Assembly: GCA_015491705.1 (NCBI GenBank)
Contig: WFVK01000271.1
Location: 1 to 14,806 of the forward strand
Source: Nitrospirota bacterium
GTDB taxonomy: Bacteria > Nitrospirota > Thermodesulfovibrionia > UBA6902
Length of the DNA: 14,806 bases
Direction of reading: 5' to 3'
Under the pieces are notes generated by a model that did no database searches, was not told where the DNA came from, and saw only the letters and a program-made list of their open reading frames with translations. The translations under genes and the position numbers were made by a program. How positions within the stretch are numbered: the stretch's first letter is position 1; each line of letters starts with the position of its first letter. Below, piece after piece: positions 1 through 5,758 of this stretch.

Positions 1-2
1 AG

Positions 3-164
3 TTAAAAAAACTTGATATTATCAAGGCAACACAGAAAGTCAGGGAAGAAAGTGACAGTCTGTTAAATGACCAGGGATTTACTGTCCTGTCTGTTGCGGT
101 ATCGCACTTTATTGCCAACATTGCCGAACACCCTGAAAAACTATACAGGGAATTTGTGCATTGA
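3..164 (+). CDS. C-terminal part of a small unrecognised protein, possible antitoxin partner of the PIN protein
   Basis: An open frame enters from the left edge and ends at TGA 162-164, giving 53 visible residues that start LKKLDIIKATQKVREESDSL and end KLYREFVH. I see no start codon, so the N-terminus is probably cut by the window edge. The stop overlaps the TTG start of the next gene (TTGA, 161-164), a 4-nt overlap typical of translationally coupled pairs. A small protein directly upstream of, and overlapping, a PIN-domain gene is the usual arrangement for an antitoxin. I do not recognise the family, so the antitoxin role rests only on position. Base composition is AT-richer than most of the window, like the PIN gene after it. 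Confidence 0.5.
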   Translation, partial: LKKLDIIKATQKVREESDSLLNDQGFTVLSVAVSHFIANIAEHPEKLYREFVH

Positions 165-607
165 AAATATATCTGGATACTTCTGTAATCAACGTTTATC
201 TTTTCGGCAAATACTCTGAAGCAGAAACCACGAAAGTCCCGCATGTCTCCAACCTTTTCAATATTATTAATTCCGGTAAAATTCATGCCCTGATTTCGCT
301 CTACACCTTACAGGAAGTATTTATGTTCTGCAAAAAAATATTTCGCGGCGAAGCCGGAAATATAAGCAGACTTGCCTTCTTGGACCTTCTTGAAAATAAT
401 GCATCCCTTACAGGATTGTTAACACGGGAAGAACGATTATTGCATCATAAACAGTTCAATCTTGATGACCTTTCAGATCAGCCCCATGCCATAAGTGCAT
501 ACCTTAATAAATGCGATGCCATTGTAACCTATGATACTCACTTTCAAAAAATAAAAGATAAAATTTCAATTTATACCCCTGAAGAAATTGTTTCAAAGCT
601 TCAATGA
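161..607 (+). CDS. PIN-domain protein, probable VapC-like toxin ribonuclease
   Basis: The product has 148 residues and a PIN-like acidic set: D6 in YLDTSVI at the N-terminus, E52 in LYTLQEV, and D119 and D125 in CDAIVTYDTHF near the C-terminus. These residues normally bind the Mg/Mn ions used to cut RNA. In VapBC systems the PIN protein is the toxin and is inactivated by an antitoxin encoded just upstream. The start is TTG 161, which overlaps the stop of the preceding frame; LDTS at residues 5-8 is where PIN domains normally begin. Length fits a stand-alone PIN protein. The gene is AT-richer than the housekeeping genes to its right, in line with horizontal acquisition. Its RNA target cannot be read from the sequence, and a non-toxin PIN nuclease is possible. 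Confidence 0.75.
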   Translation: MKIYLDTSVINVYLFGKYSEAETTKVPHVSNLFNIINSGKIHALISLYTLQEVFMFCKKIFRGEAGNISRLAFLDLLENNASLTGLLTREERLLHHKQFNLDDLSDQPHAISAYLNKCDAIVTYDTHFQKIKDKISIYTPEEIVSKLQ

Positions 608-631
608 TTATTTTCTTATACCTGTGTACTG

Positions 632-670
632 CCCCCCCCTTATCCGTGTTTATCCGCTCAAATCCGCGGC
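632..670. repeat. C8 tract followed by three 10-bp units sharing ATCCG
   Basis: A run of eight C (632-639) is followed by three consecutive 10-bp units, tatccgtgtt, tatccgctca and aatccgcggc (641-670). ATCCG recurs at exactly 10-bp spacing (642, 652, 662). The region is noncoding, just after the PIN gene. Similar ATCCGTG-type intergenic motifs are, from memory, common in many bacterial genomes, but I cannot assign a function. Confidence 0.55.
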
Positions 671-692
671 CAGGGCTGATTTCATTGAAAAA

Positions 693-721
693 TTGACTAA
701 GTCATCTTTCTTTGTTAACCT
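693..721 (+). promoter_or_regulatory. Possible sigma-70-type promoter for the minigene at 744
   Basis: TTGACT (693-698) matches the -35 consensus at five of six positions. After a 17-bp spacer comes TAACCT (716-721), a weak -10 with three of six matches. Predicted transcription would start around 728, giving a very short leader before the ribosome-binding site at 730-735. The good -35 and ideal spacing support it; the poor -10 argues against it. Confidence 0.3.
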
Positions 722-743
722 AATCTTACAGGAGGCACTGAAC

Positions 744-785
744 ATGAAACTTACAAAAAAACAGAAGGCAAAGTTAAAAAAATAA
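744..785 (+). CDS. 13-residue lysine-rich minigene
   Basis: ATG 744 opens a 13-codon frame encoding MKLTKKQKAKLKK, seven lysines in 13 residues, ending at TAA 783-785. AGGAGG at 730-735 lies 8 nt before the ATG, an excellent ribosome-binding arrangement, and a promoter-like sequence lies just upstream. A frame this short could be a real basic peptide, a leader peptide, or the decapitated 5' end of a lost gene. The frame closes directly after an A7 run (776-782), but neither shifted frame gives a convincing protein. The next gene (841) is convergent, so there is no downstream gene for it to regulate in cis. I do not recognise the peptide. Confidence 0.3.
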   Translation: MKLTKKQKAKLKK

Positions 786-805
786 TCCGAATCTCAATCC
801 CTCAC

Positions 806-834
806 CCTTCGCGTCACCTGGCGTCCTTCGCGGC
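806..834. repeat. Short degenerate repeat of ccttcgcgtc type
   Basis: Three related units occur at 806-815 (ccttcgcgtc), 817-825 (cctggcgtc) and 825-834 (ccttcgcggc), directly downstream of the aminotransferase stop. They are noncoding and GC-rich. No hairpin with a T-run is present, so this is not an obvious terminator. Confidence 0.35.
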
Positions 835-840
835 TGCATC

Positions 841-1704
841 TCACCCGTGCCTTTTTATGTATTCGGCCACTTCTTTCCTGTACGCGCGGTGAAGCGTGCG
901 GGTGACCCTGCCGGGTGAATCCGCGATCTTTGCCCCATCGACCTCTGCCACGGGCATTACTTCCATTGTGGTGTTTGAAATGAAGACTTCCTGTGCATTG
1001 CAGAGCTCTTCCTTTCTGAATCTCCCTTCCCTGACACCGATGCCAAGGTCCCCGGCAATATCCAGGATCATTCTCCTCGTTATCCCGTCCAGTATGCCGA
1101 CATCGACGCCGGGGGTGCACAGGATGCCGTCCTTCACAAAAAAGACGTTCGTTATGGTCCCCTCTGCGATGCAGCCCCTGTAATTGAGCATCACCGCCTC
1201 GTATGCGCCCCTGGCCGCGGCCTCCCTTTTTGCGAGTATGTTGTTGAGGAAGTTGAGGGACTTTATCTTCGGATCCAGGGCGCCCCTGTAATTGCGCCTC
1301 GTGTTGACTACCGCGATCCTGACGCCTTTACGGTAATACCGCGGGGGGTATTTCCTGAAGTCACCGGAGATTATTACAAAGGTGGGGCTGGGACAGAGCG
1401 AGGGGTCCAGGCCCACAGGCCCGGGACCCCTCGATACGGTTATCCTTATCACCGCCTCCTTCTGGCCGTTCGCCTCCATGGTCATGTAAACAGCCTCTTC
1501 TATGCGGCCCGGATCCATGGGGACTGCAAGGCCGATCATGGATGCGGAACGGAAGAGACGCGCGATATGTTCACTGAACTTGAAGACAACGCCCTTATAA
1601 GCCCTCAGGGTTTCATAAATGCCGTCTCCGTAGAGAAACCCGTGGTCAAAGACCGAAACACATGCCCTGTCTTCCGGCACAAGCCTGTCGTTCAGATAAA
1701 TCAT
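841..1704 (-). CDS. Class IV PLP-dependent aminotransferase (branched-chain / D-amino acid type)
   Basis: The 287-residue product has the fold-type IV aminotransferase signature set. FDHGFLYGDGIYETLR (19-34) is the N-terminal motif. IKSLNFLNN contains the probable PLP-binding lysine K148. AEGTITNVFF (180-189) carries the conserved glutamate E181. GILDGITRR (203-211) and ISNTTMEVMPV (242-252) are PLP-phosphate-binding loops. Such enzymes move amino groups between branched-chain or D-amino acids and 2-oxo acids in the cytoplasm. The family includes IlvE, D-alanine aminotransferase (Dat) and aminodeoxychorismate lyase (PabC), and the sequence alone does not settle the substrate; the KSLNFLN motif favours IlvE/Dat over PabC. 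The ATG at 1702-1704 is preceded by AAGG with a 7-nt gap, and that AAGG lies at the end of a repeat element. The gene follows fprA with a 40-bp gap and may be co-transcribed. Confidence 0.88.
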   Translation of the reverse strand: MIYLNDRLVPEDRACVSVFDHGFLYGDGIYETLRAYKGVVFKFSEHIARLFRSASMIGLAVPMDPGRIEEAVYMTMEANGQKEAVIRITVSRGPGPVGLDPSLCPSPTFVIISGDFRKYPPRYYRKGVRIAVVNTRRNYRGALDPKIKSLNFLNNILAKREAAARGAYEAVMLNYRGCIAEGTITNVFFVKDGILCTPGVDVGILDGITRRMILDIAGDLGIGVREGRFRKEELCNAQEVFISNTTMEVMPVAEVDGAKIADSPGRVTRTLHRAYRKEVAEYIKRHG

Positions 1705-1710
1705 GAAATA

Positions 1711-1742
1711 ACCTTACCGCGGCATAAAAACACCGGCACGGG
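1711..1742 (-). repeat. Partial copy of the intergenic repeat family (copy 1)
   Basis: The plus strand reads accttaccgcggcataaa followed by a C/G-rich stretch with a short inverted repeat. It matches the ends of copies at 5443, 6617 and 8433, all of which have acc(t/c)-ta/ca, then gcat(a/g)aaa, then a CCG-rich hairpin. Only the end nearest the downstream gene is present. It fills most of the 40-bp gap between fprA and the aminotransferase, and its last bases supply the AAGG that serves as ribosome-binding site for the latter. Confidence 0.55.
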
Positions 1743-1744
1743 CA

Positions 1745-2962
1745 TCACTCAAAATTCTTATGGTACTCCCTGACCCTTGCGGCAAATTTCCTGCCGAATT
1801 CATAGCACTCCGCCTCGTCCTCCATGGAGGGCCTGTAGATCACCTGGACGCCGGGTTCAACGGTCTCGAGCTTCATTCTTGCGAATTCCTCATAGGCCTC
1901 TTTGACTGCACCGCCGCCCCATCCGTAACTGCCGAAGGCCCCCATGATCCTGTTCGCGGGACGTAATCCCCTCAGGTGCGCCAGGAATTCAGCCACAGAG
2001 GGAAACAGCATATTGTTCAGGGTTGGACTCCCGATGAGGCAGCCCCTCGACTTCCAGAATTCCTTTATCGCCCCGCTCATGGGTGTTGAACGGAGCTTTA
2101 TCACCCTGCAGTCAATCCCCTCGTCTCTTATCCCCTGCATTATCGGGACCGTCATGCGTTCCGTGCTGTTCCACATGGTATCGTAAATAATCGAGACCCC
2201 GAGATTCGCCCTGCCGTTCGCCATGTCGAGGTATTTTTGTATTATGCCGCCCGGCGCCTTCCTCCAGATTATCCCGTGGTCAGGGGCGATCATGTCTATT
2301 TCAAGGCCGAGTTTCTGCACCTCTTCGATCTTCGATTTGATGAGATGCCCGAACGGCATGAGAATATTTGCATAGTAGTCGATTATGGAATCCTCCAGTT
2401 CGCAGAGCGAGGCACCGGCGGTGAATTCATCGTCAAACCTTGCAGAGGTTGCGAGGTGCTGGCCGAATGCATCCTGCGAGAAAAGCAGTTTCGCCTCCCT
2501 GACATAGGTCATCATTGAATCAGGCCAGTGGAGCATCGGGGTTTCGAGAAATACAAGGGTATGCCTGCCCGTATTGAGTGTGTCCCCCGTCTTGACGATC
2601 CTGAAATTCCATTTTGAGGTGTCAAAGTGCCTGTCAAGACCTTTCCTGCCCCTGGCGGTGATATGGATGGTGGCCCCGGGGGCGAGCGACATGATCCTGT
2701 CCAGGCTGCTCGCGTGGTCGGGCTCGATGTGGTTTATGATCACGTTTCTGATATTCGACGGGTCGGTCAGGCCCGTTATGTTTTTTACGGTATGGCGTAC
2801 AAAGTCATGCTTGACCGTGTCGACAAGCGTTATCTGCTCGTCCATTATGAGATAGTTGTTGTATGTGGTGCCGTTGGGGGTCACATATCCGTGGAAATCC
2901 CTTACAGCCCAGTCAATTGCGCCCACCAGATAAATATCCGGTTTTATTTCTACTGGTTTCAC
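1745..2962 (-). CDS. fprA: A-type flavodiiron protein (O2/NO reductase)
   Basis: The 405-residue product has an N-terminal metallo-beta-lactamase-like domain with the full diiron ligand set: H78, E80, D82 and H83 in NHIEPDH, H145 in PMLHWPD, D164 in LFSQDAFG, and H229 in APDHGIIW. A flavodoxin domain follows from about residue 254, with FMN-loop motifs SPTLNNMLFPS (312-322) and GSYGWGGG (344-351). No rubredoxin or reductase domain is fused, so it should take electrons from a separate rubredoxin or similar donor. The family reduces O2 to water and/or NO to N2O in the cytoplasm of anaerobes. The frame is open to ATG 3043, but I chose GTG 2960-2962: GGAGG lies 5-6 nt before it, the protein then begins at the usual family position (KPVEIKPDIYLVGAIDW), and the promoter at 3058-3086 would exclude the longer start. 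O2 versus NO preference cannot be read from sequence. Confidence 0.9.
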   Translation of the reverse strand: MKPVEIKPDIYLVGAIDWAVRDFHGYVTPNGTTYNNYLIMDEQITLVDTVKHDFVRHTVKNITGLTDPSNIRNVIINHIEPDHASSLDRIMSLAPGATIHITARGRKGLDRHFDTSKWNFRIVKTGDTLNTGRHTLVFLETPMLHWPDSMMTYVREAKLLFSQDAFGQHLATSARFDDEFTAGASLCELEDSIIDYYANILMPFGHLIKSKIEEVQKLGLEIDMIAPDHGIIWRKAPGGIIQKYLDMANGRANLGVSIIYDTMWNSTERMTVPIMQGIRDEGIDCRVIKLRSTPMSGAIKEFWKSRGCLIGSPTLNNMLFPSVAEFLAHLRGLRPANRIMGAFGSYGWGGGAVKEAYEEFARMKLETVEPGVQVIYRPSMEDEAECYEFGRKFAARVREYHKNFE

Positions 2963-2996
2963 GTTTCCCTCCATATTAAGATAAGTCAAGATAATC

Positions 2997-3039
2997 TCAG
3001 GGCGGCATGAATATATCACCGGCAGGCAGCCGCCCCTGA
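2997..3039 (-). promoter_or_regulatory. Stem-loop in the fprA leader
   Basis: TCAGGGCGGC (2997-3006, plus strand) pairs with GCCGCCCCTGA (3029-3039), giving ten base pairs with one bulged C and a 22-nt loop. It lies in the predicted 5' leader of fprA, about 35 nt before the GTG start. It lacks a T-run, so it is not a standard terminator. It could be an operator, an RNA-stability element or a translational control structure. Confidence 0.45.
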
Positions 3040-3057
3040 TCAAGATAACGGTACTGA

Positions 3058-3086
3058 ATTTTACCAGTTGGAAATAATACTTTCAA
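3058..3086 (-). promoter_or_regulatory. Predicted sigma-70-type promoter of fprA
   Basis: On the minus strand, TTGAAA (3081-3086), a 17-bp spacer and TAAAAT (3058-3063) form a near-consensus promoter, and TGG just before the -10 is an extended -10 element. Transcription would begin near 3051 and give a leader of roughly 90 nt before the fprA GTG. This is the best-scoring promoter by eye in the window. Confidence 0.6.
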
Positions 3087-3288
3087 GCCGGGGCAGGGAT
3101 TTTCAGCACCGGATATCTTCGGGCTGAATAATTATGTCTCATGTTGTATCATAGGTGTGAAGCGTCTCCATCCTCAACAAGGAATTTCAACATCTGTAAT
3201 ACCTTAATGCCGCACTAACAGGCTGGAGAGCGTGTGCAAAACCCTGTTCAAGGTGCAGGGGGGGGGCCTGTCCAACGGTTATAAGGCA
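3087..3288. other. Noncoding gap between fprA promoter and typA
   Basis: This is the rest of the 326-bp gap between the fprA and typA starts; the other part holds the fprA promoter and leader. It must contain the typA promoter, but I see no convincing -35/-10 pair on the plus strand. A run of nine G (3258-3266) lies 22 nt before the typA ATG. No tRNA, small RNA or clear hairpin was recognised. Confidence 0.4.
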
Positions 3289-5103
3289 ATGAGACACGAA
3301 CATCTGAGAAATATCGCAATCATCGCACATGTGGACCACGGCAAGACCACGCTCGTGGACTGTATGCTGAAACAGGCCGGCACGTTCCGTTCCACTGAAA
3401 CGGTCAGGGAGCGTGTCATGGACAACACCGATCTGGAGCGGGAACGTGGGATCACTATCCTGGCGAAAAACACCGCGGTGGATTTCAACGGGGTCAAGAT
3501 AAACATTGTGGATACGCCGGGACATGCGGATTTCGGGGGCGAAGTGGAGAGGACGCTCAAGATGGTGGACGGCGTCCTCCTGCTCGTGGACGCCTCTGAA
3601 GGACCCCTTCCCCAGACAAGGTTCGTGCTGAAGAAGACCCTGGAGCTCAACCTGCCTCCCATACTCGTGATCAACAAGATAGACAGGCCGGATGCGCGGA
3701 TACAGGAGGTACTGAATGAAGTCTATGACATGTTCATAGACCTTGACGCCGCTGAGGAACAACTCGAATTTCCCATAGTCTATACCAATGCCAAGAAAGG
3801 CACCGCGCAGCTCGATATACAGGATGAACCAGGGACCCTCAGGCCCCTCTTCGATCTCATCCTCCAGACCATTCCGGCCCCCGAAGGCGACACGGGGGGC
3901 CCGCTGCAGATACTGATCACGAGTATCGATTACAACGACTATGTTGGCAGGCTGGCCGTGGGGAGAATATTCTCAGGCAGCGTGCGCACGGGCGATGCCG
4001 TGGGCGTGGTGACAGGAAACGGCGATACATCCGCAACACGCATCACCTCCCTCTATACGTTCAAGGGGCTCCGGCGCGTGGAGACCACAGGGGCATCCGC
4101 GGGTGACATAATCGCCCTGGCCGGAATAGAGGGAATAAACATAGGGGATACCATCACCGACCTGAAGAATCCCAGGCCGCTCCCCAAGATCAAGGTGGAT
4201 GAACCGACTATTTCAATGGTCTTTTCCGTCAACACATCGCCCTTTTCCGGCAGGGAGGGGAAATTCGTCACATCAAGGCACCTGAAGGAAAGGCTCGAAA
4301 AAGAGCTTCTCTACAATGTATCAATCAGGGTCGATTTTGACAACCCGGATGCATTCAGGGTAATGGGCAGGGGTGAACTGCAACTGGCCATCCTGATCGA
4401 GATGATGAGGCGCGAGGGTTATGAACTGTCGGCATCCATGCCGGAGACCATTACAAAGACCAGGGACGGGGTTGTATACGAGCCGATGGAACTGCTGGTC
4501 ATTGATGTGCCGGAGAAATACGCCGGCGCCGTGATCCAGCAGGCGGGGGCGAGCAGGGGAAAGATGCTCAAGATGCTGAACAACGGCCGCGGCAGGGTGA
4601 GGCTTGAGTTCAGGATACCCTCGCGCGGACTGATCGGGTTCCGCTCAAGGTTCATGACCGACACGCGCGGCACCGGGCTGCTGAACCACCTGTTTGACGG
4701 GTATGAACCGTGGCAGGGCTATATGACCAAGAGGGGTACAGGCGCGCTGGTGGCGGACAGGCCCGGAAAAGCCACACCCTATGCGCTCTTTCATTTGCAG
4801 CCGAGGGGCACCCTCTTCATAAAGGAAGGCACCAGGGTTTACGAGGGTATGATCGTGGGGGAGAACTCCAGGGAAAACGACCTGAATGTCAATATCACCC
4901 GCGAAAAGAAGCTCACCAATATCAGGGCTGCGGCCTCGGATGAGGCGCTTCAACTGATACCGGTGAAGATACTGAGCCTGGAAGAGGCCATAGAGTTTAT
5001 CAGGGAGGATGAACTGGTGGAGATAACGCCGCTCTCCATACGTTTGAGGAAAAAGGTTCTGCCCGCCAATATGCGGCCCAGGACAAACAGGGAAAAAACT
5101 TAG
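3289..5103 (+). CDS. typA: Ribosome-associated GTPase TypA/BipA
   Basis: The 604-residue product has the translation-factor GTPase set: AHVDHGKT (13-20, P-loop), RERGITI (51-57, switch I), DTPGH (75-79, G3) and NKID (129-132, G4). EF-G-like domains II, III and V follow, then the TypA-specific C-terminal domain ([10 protein letters not shown] and the EGYMT-like [13 protein letters not shown] region). Length matches the family. TypA binds the ribosome, helps large-subunit assembly and supports growth under cold or other stress. The frame is open from GTG 3232, and GGAG just before that codon could support a longer protein. I prefer ATG 3289 because [17 protein letters not shown] starts where the family starts, although its upstream AAGG is only 2 nt away. 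It stands alone and converges on the IHF/HU gene with a 14-bp gap and no visible terminator. Confidence 0.95.
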   Translation: MRHEHLRNIAIIAHVDHGKTTLVDCMLKQAGTFRSTETVRERVMDNTDLERERGITILAKNTAVDFNGVKINIVDTPGHADFGGEVERTLKMVDGVLLLVDASEGPLPQTRFVLKKTLELNLPPILVINKIDRPDARIQEVLNEVYDMFIDLDAAEEQLEFPIVYTNAKKGTAQLDIQDEPGTLRPLFDLILQTIPAPEGDTGGPLQILITSIDYNDYVGRLAVGRIFSGSVRTGDAVGVVTGNGDTSATRITSLYTFKGLRRVETTGASAGDIIALAGIEGINIGDTITDLKNPRPLPKIKVDEPTISMVFSVNTSPFSGREGKFVTSRHLKERLEKELLYNVSIRVDFDNPDAFRVMGRGELQLAILIEMMRREGYELSASMPETITKTRDGVVYEPMELLVIDVPEKYAGAVIQQAGASRGKMLKMLNNGRGRVRLEFRIPSRGLIGFRSRFMTDTRGTGLLNHLFDGYEPWQGYMTKRGTGALVADRPGKATPYALFHLQPRGTLFIKEGTRVYEGMIVGENSRENDLNVNITREKKLTNIRAAASDEALQLIPVKILSLEEAIEFIREDELVEITPLSIRLRKKVLPANMRPRTNREKT

Positions 5104-5117
5104 AGGTCACACGCGGC

Positions 5118-5402
5118 TCAGATATTCCTGTTTACCATCTCCCTGAGTTCTTTACCCACTTTGAAGTAGGGTACTTTCTTCGGGGGCACGTCAACGCTTT
5201 CACCGGTTTTGGGATTTCTGGCCTTCCTTGCCTTTCTGCTGCGGAGCCTGAAATTTCCGAATCCCCTTATCTCCACTTTACCACCGTTTGCAAGGGCCTC
5301 CTTGATGCTGTCAAAGATGGTTTCTATTATGACCTCGGTCTGTTTCTTCGACAGGCCCTCGATTTTCTCGGCTATTTTTTCAATAAGAACAGATTTTGTC
5401 AT
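5118..5402 (-). CDS. ihfB: HU/IHF-family DNA-bending protein, probably IHF beta type
   Basis: The 94-residue product matches the HU/IHF family over its full length. It has two N-terminal helices (MTKSVLIEKIAEKIEGLSKK), GFGNF (47-51), and the DNA-binding arm ending in RNPKTG (62-67), in which P64 is the intercalating proline; the C-terminus is PYFKVGKELREMV. It bends DNA as a dimer in nucleoid organisation, recombination and transcription. Position supports the beta-subunit name: in many proteobacteria ihfB closes a cmk-rpsA-ihfB operon, and here the order is cmk, plsC, rpsA, sppA, then this gene. A homodimeric HU-like role cannot be excluded. The ATG has GGAGGG 4 nt upstream, and the TAG of a 42-codon repeat-derived frame overlaps that ribosome-binding site, a possible translational coupling. 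Confidence 0.88.
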   Translation of the reverse strand: MTKSVLIEKIAEKIEGLSKKQTEVIIETIFDSIKEALANGGKVEIRGFGNFRLRSRKARKARNPKTGESVDVPPKKVPYFKVGKELREMVNRNI

Positions 5403-5411
5403 AAATCCCTC

Positions 5412-5540
5412 CTATATAAATAATCTGACCGTTTCAGAACTCACCTCACACCGGCATAAAACCATCGCCCGCTCGTGGCGGGAGAGACCGCCGGGAAAAG
5501 CTTTATCCGCCATTCCCTGAGGAAATATTCCGCACGGCAT
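5412..5540 (-). CDS. 42-residue small frame in repeat copy A, probably silenced
   Basis: ATG 5538-5540 opens a frame beginning MPCGIFPQGMADKAFP, which differs from the small frame in copy B (6615-6710) at only two of its first 16 residues. A 1-nt length difference then puts the two copies in different frames, so the remainder (GGLSRHERAMVLCRC and on) is unrelated. It ends at TAG 5412-5414, overlapping the ribosome-binding site of the IHF/HU gene. The strong ribosome-binding site that copy B has just before the ATG is here moved 90 bp away by an insertion, so efficient translation is unlikely. It may be a decaying gene or a non-coding repeat that happens to stay open. Confidence 0.25.
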   Translation of the reverse strand: MPCGIFPQGMADKAFPGGLSRHERAMVLCRCEVSSETVRLFI

Positions 5541-5546
5541 AGTTAA

Positions 5547-5623
5547 ATAACCCCCTTAATCCCCCTTAACCTAAGGGGGAAATATATCCCCCCTCTTAGG
5601 TTAAGAGGGGTCGGGGGAGTTAT
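5547..5623. mobile_element. MITE-like palindromic insertion
   Basis: The 77-bp core is an imperfect inverted repeat. Outer ends ATAACCCCC (5547-5555) and GGGGGAGTTAT (5613-5623) pair with one extra base. An internal perfect 11-bp pair, CTTAACCTAAG (5565-5575) and CTTAGGTTAAG (5595-5605), encloses a GGGGA/TCCCC stem with an ATATA-rich loop. It sits within a segment of exactly 90 bp (5541-5630) that is absent from repeat copy B, so it behaves as an insertion. I find no clean target-site duplication and no transposase. It could also act as a strong hairpin in the sppA-ihfB transcript. Confidence 0.7.
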
Positions 5624-5636
5624 CCGATTAATTTCT

Positions 5637-5642
5637 CCTCCT
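5637..5642 (-). promoter_or_regulatory. Displaced Shine-Dalgarno of copy A
   Basis: AGGAGG on the minus strand is identical in position and flanks to the site serving the small frame in copy B. Here its ATG lies about 96 nt downstream because of the 90-bp insertion, so the site is orphaned. Confidence 0.6.
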
Positions 5643-5758
5643 GCAATAAAGACTTATTTTCAGTACCCCCTCACCCTATAACCAATAAACCCTTGAACCC
5701 TGAACCTGCAACACCTGAAGCCTTTCATGCAACGTCAAGGTTTGTTTTCTCCGGACGG

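Larger units (their letters stand above)
5443..5712 (-). repeat. Intergenic repeat family, copy A (interrupted)
   Basis: Without the 90-bp insertion at 5541-5630, this copy is about 180 bp and aligns with copy B (6617-6784) from end to end. Plus-strand 5494-5540 matches 6664-6710 with three differences in 47, and 5631-5660 matches 6711-6740 with three in 30. The left part holds gcataaaa and a CCCGC/GCGGG hairpin (5468-5482). The right part holds a TGAACCC-type heptamer repeat (near 5694-5706). It separates sppA from the IHF/HU gene. Confidence 0.8.

Noticed and set aside
588..785. 65-codon plus-strand frame covering the gap after the PIN gene
   Set aside because: Its ATG lies inside the PIN gene without a ribosome-binding site and it reads through the ATCCG repeat. 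Only the last 13 codons, with their own AGGAGG, are plausible.
794..1120. 108-codon minus-strand frame overlapping the aminotransferase
   Set aside because: It is a shifted frame of a well-supported gene, with Arg/Gly-rich low-information content and no family motif.
2963..3043. Longer N-terminus of the flavodiiron protein from ATG 3043 or ATG 2974
   Set aside because: The predicted promoter lies only just upstream of 3043, neither ATG has a ribosome-binding site, and family proteins begin near the GTG at 2962.
3187..3762. 191-codon minus-strand frame opposite the start of typA
   Set aside because: It is antisense to the highly conserved GTPase domain; the open frame reflects typA codon bias.
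5104..5117. Shared terminator between convergent typA and the IHF/HU gene
   Set aside because: The 14-bp gap contains no inverted repeat with a T-run on either strand.
5541..5630. Target-site duplication flanking the 90-bp insertion
   Set aside because: Only AT-rich chance similarity is found at the junctions; no exact duplication is consistent with the empty site in copy B.
5443..5712. CRISPR array
   Set aside because: The repeats occur as separate elements at different gene junctions, not as regularly spaced direct repeats with unique spacers, and no cas gene is present.
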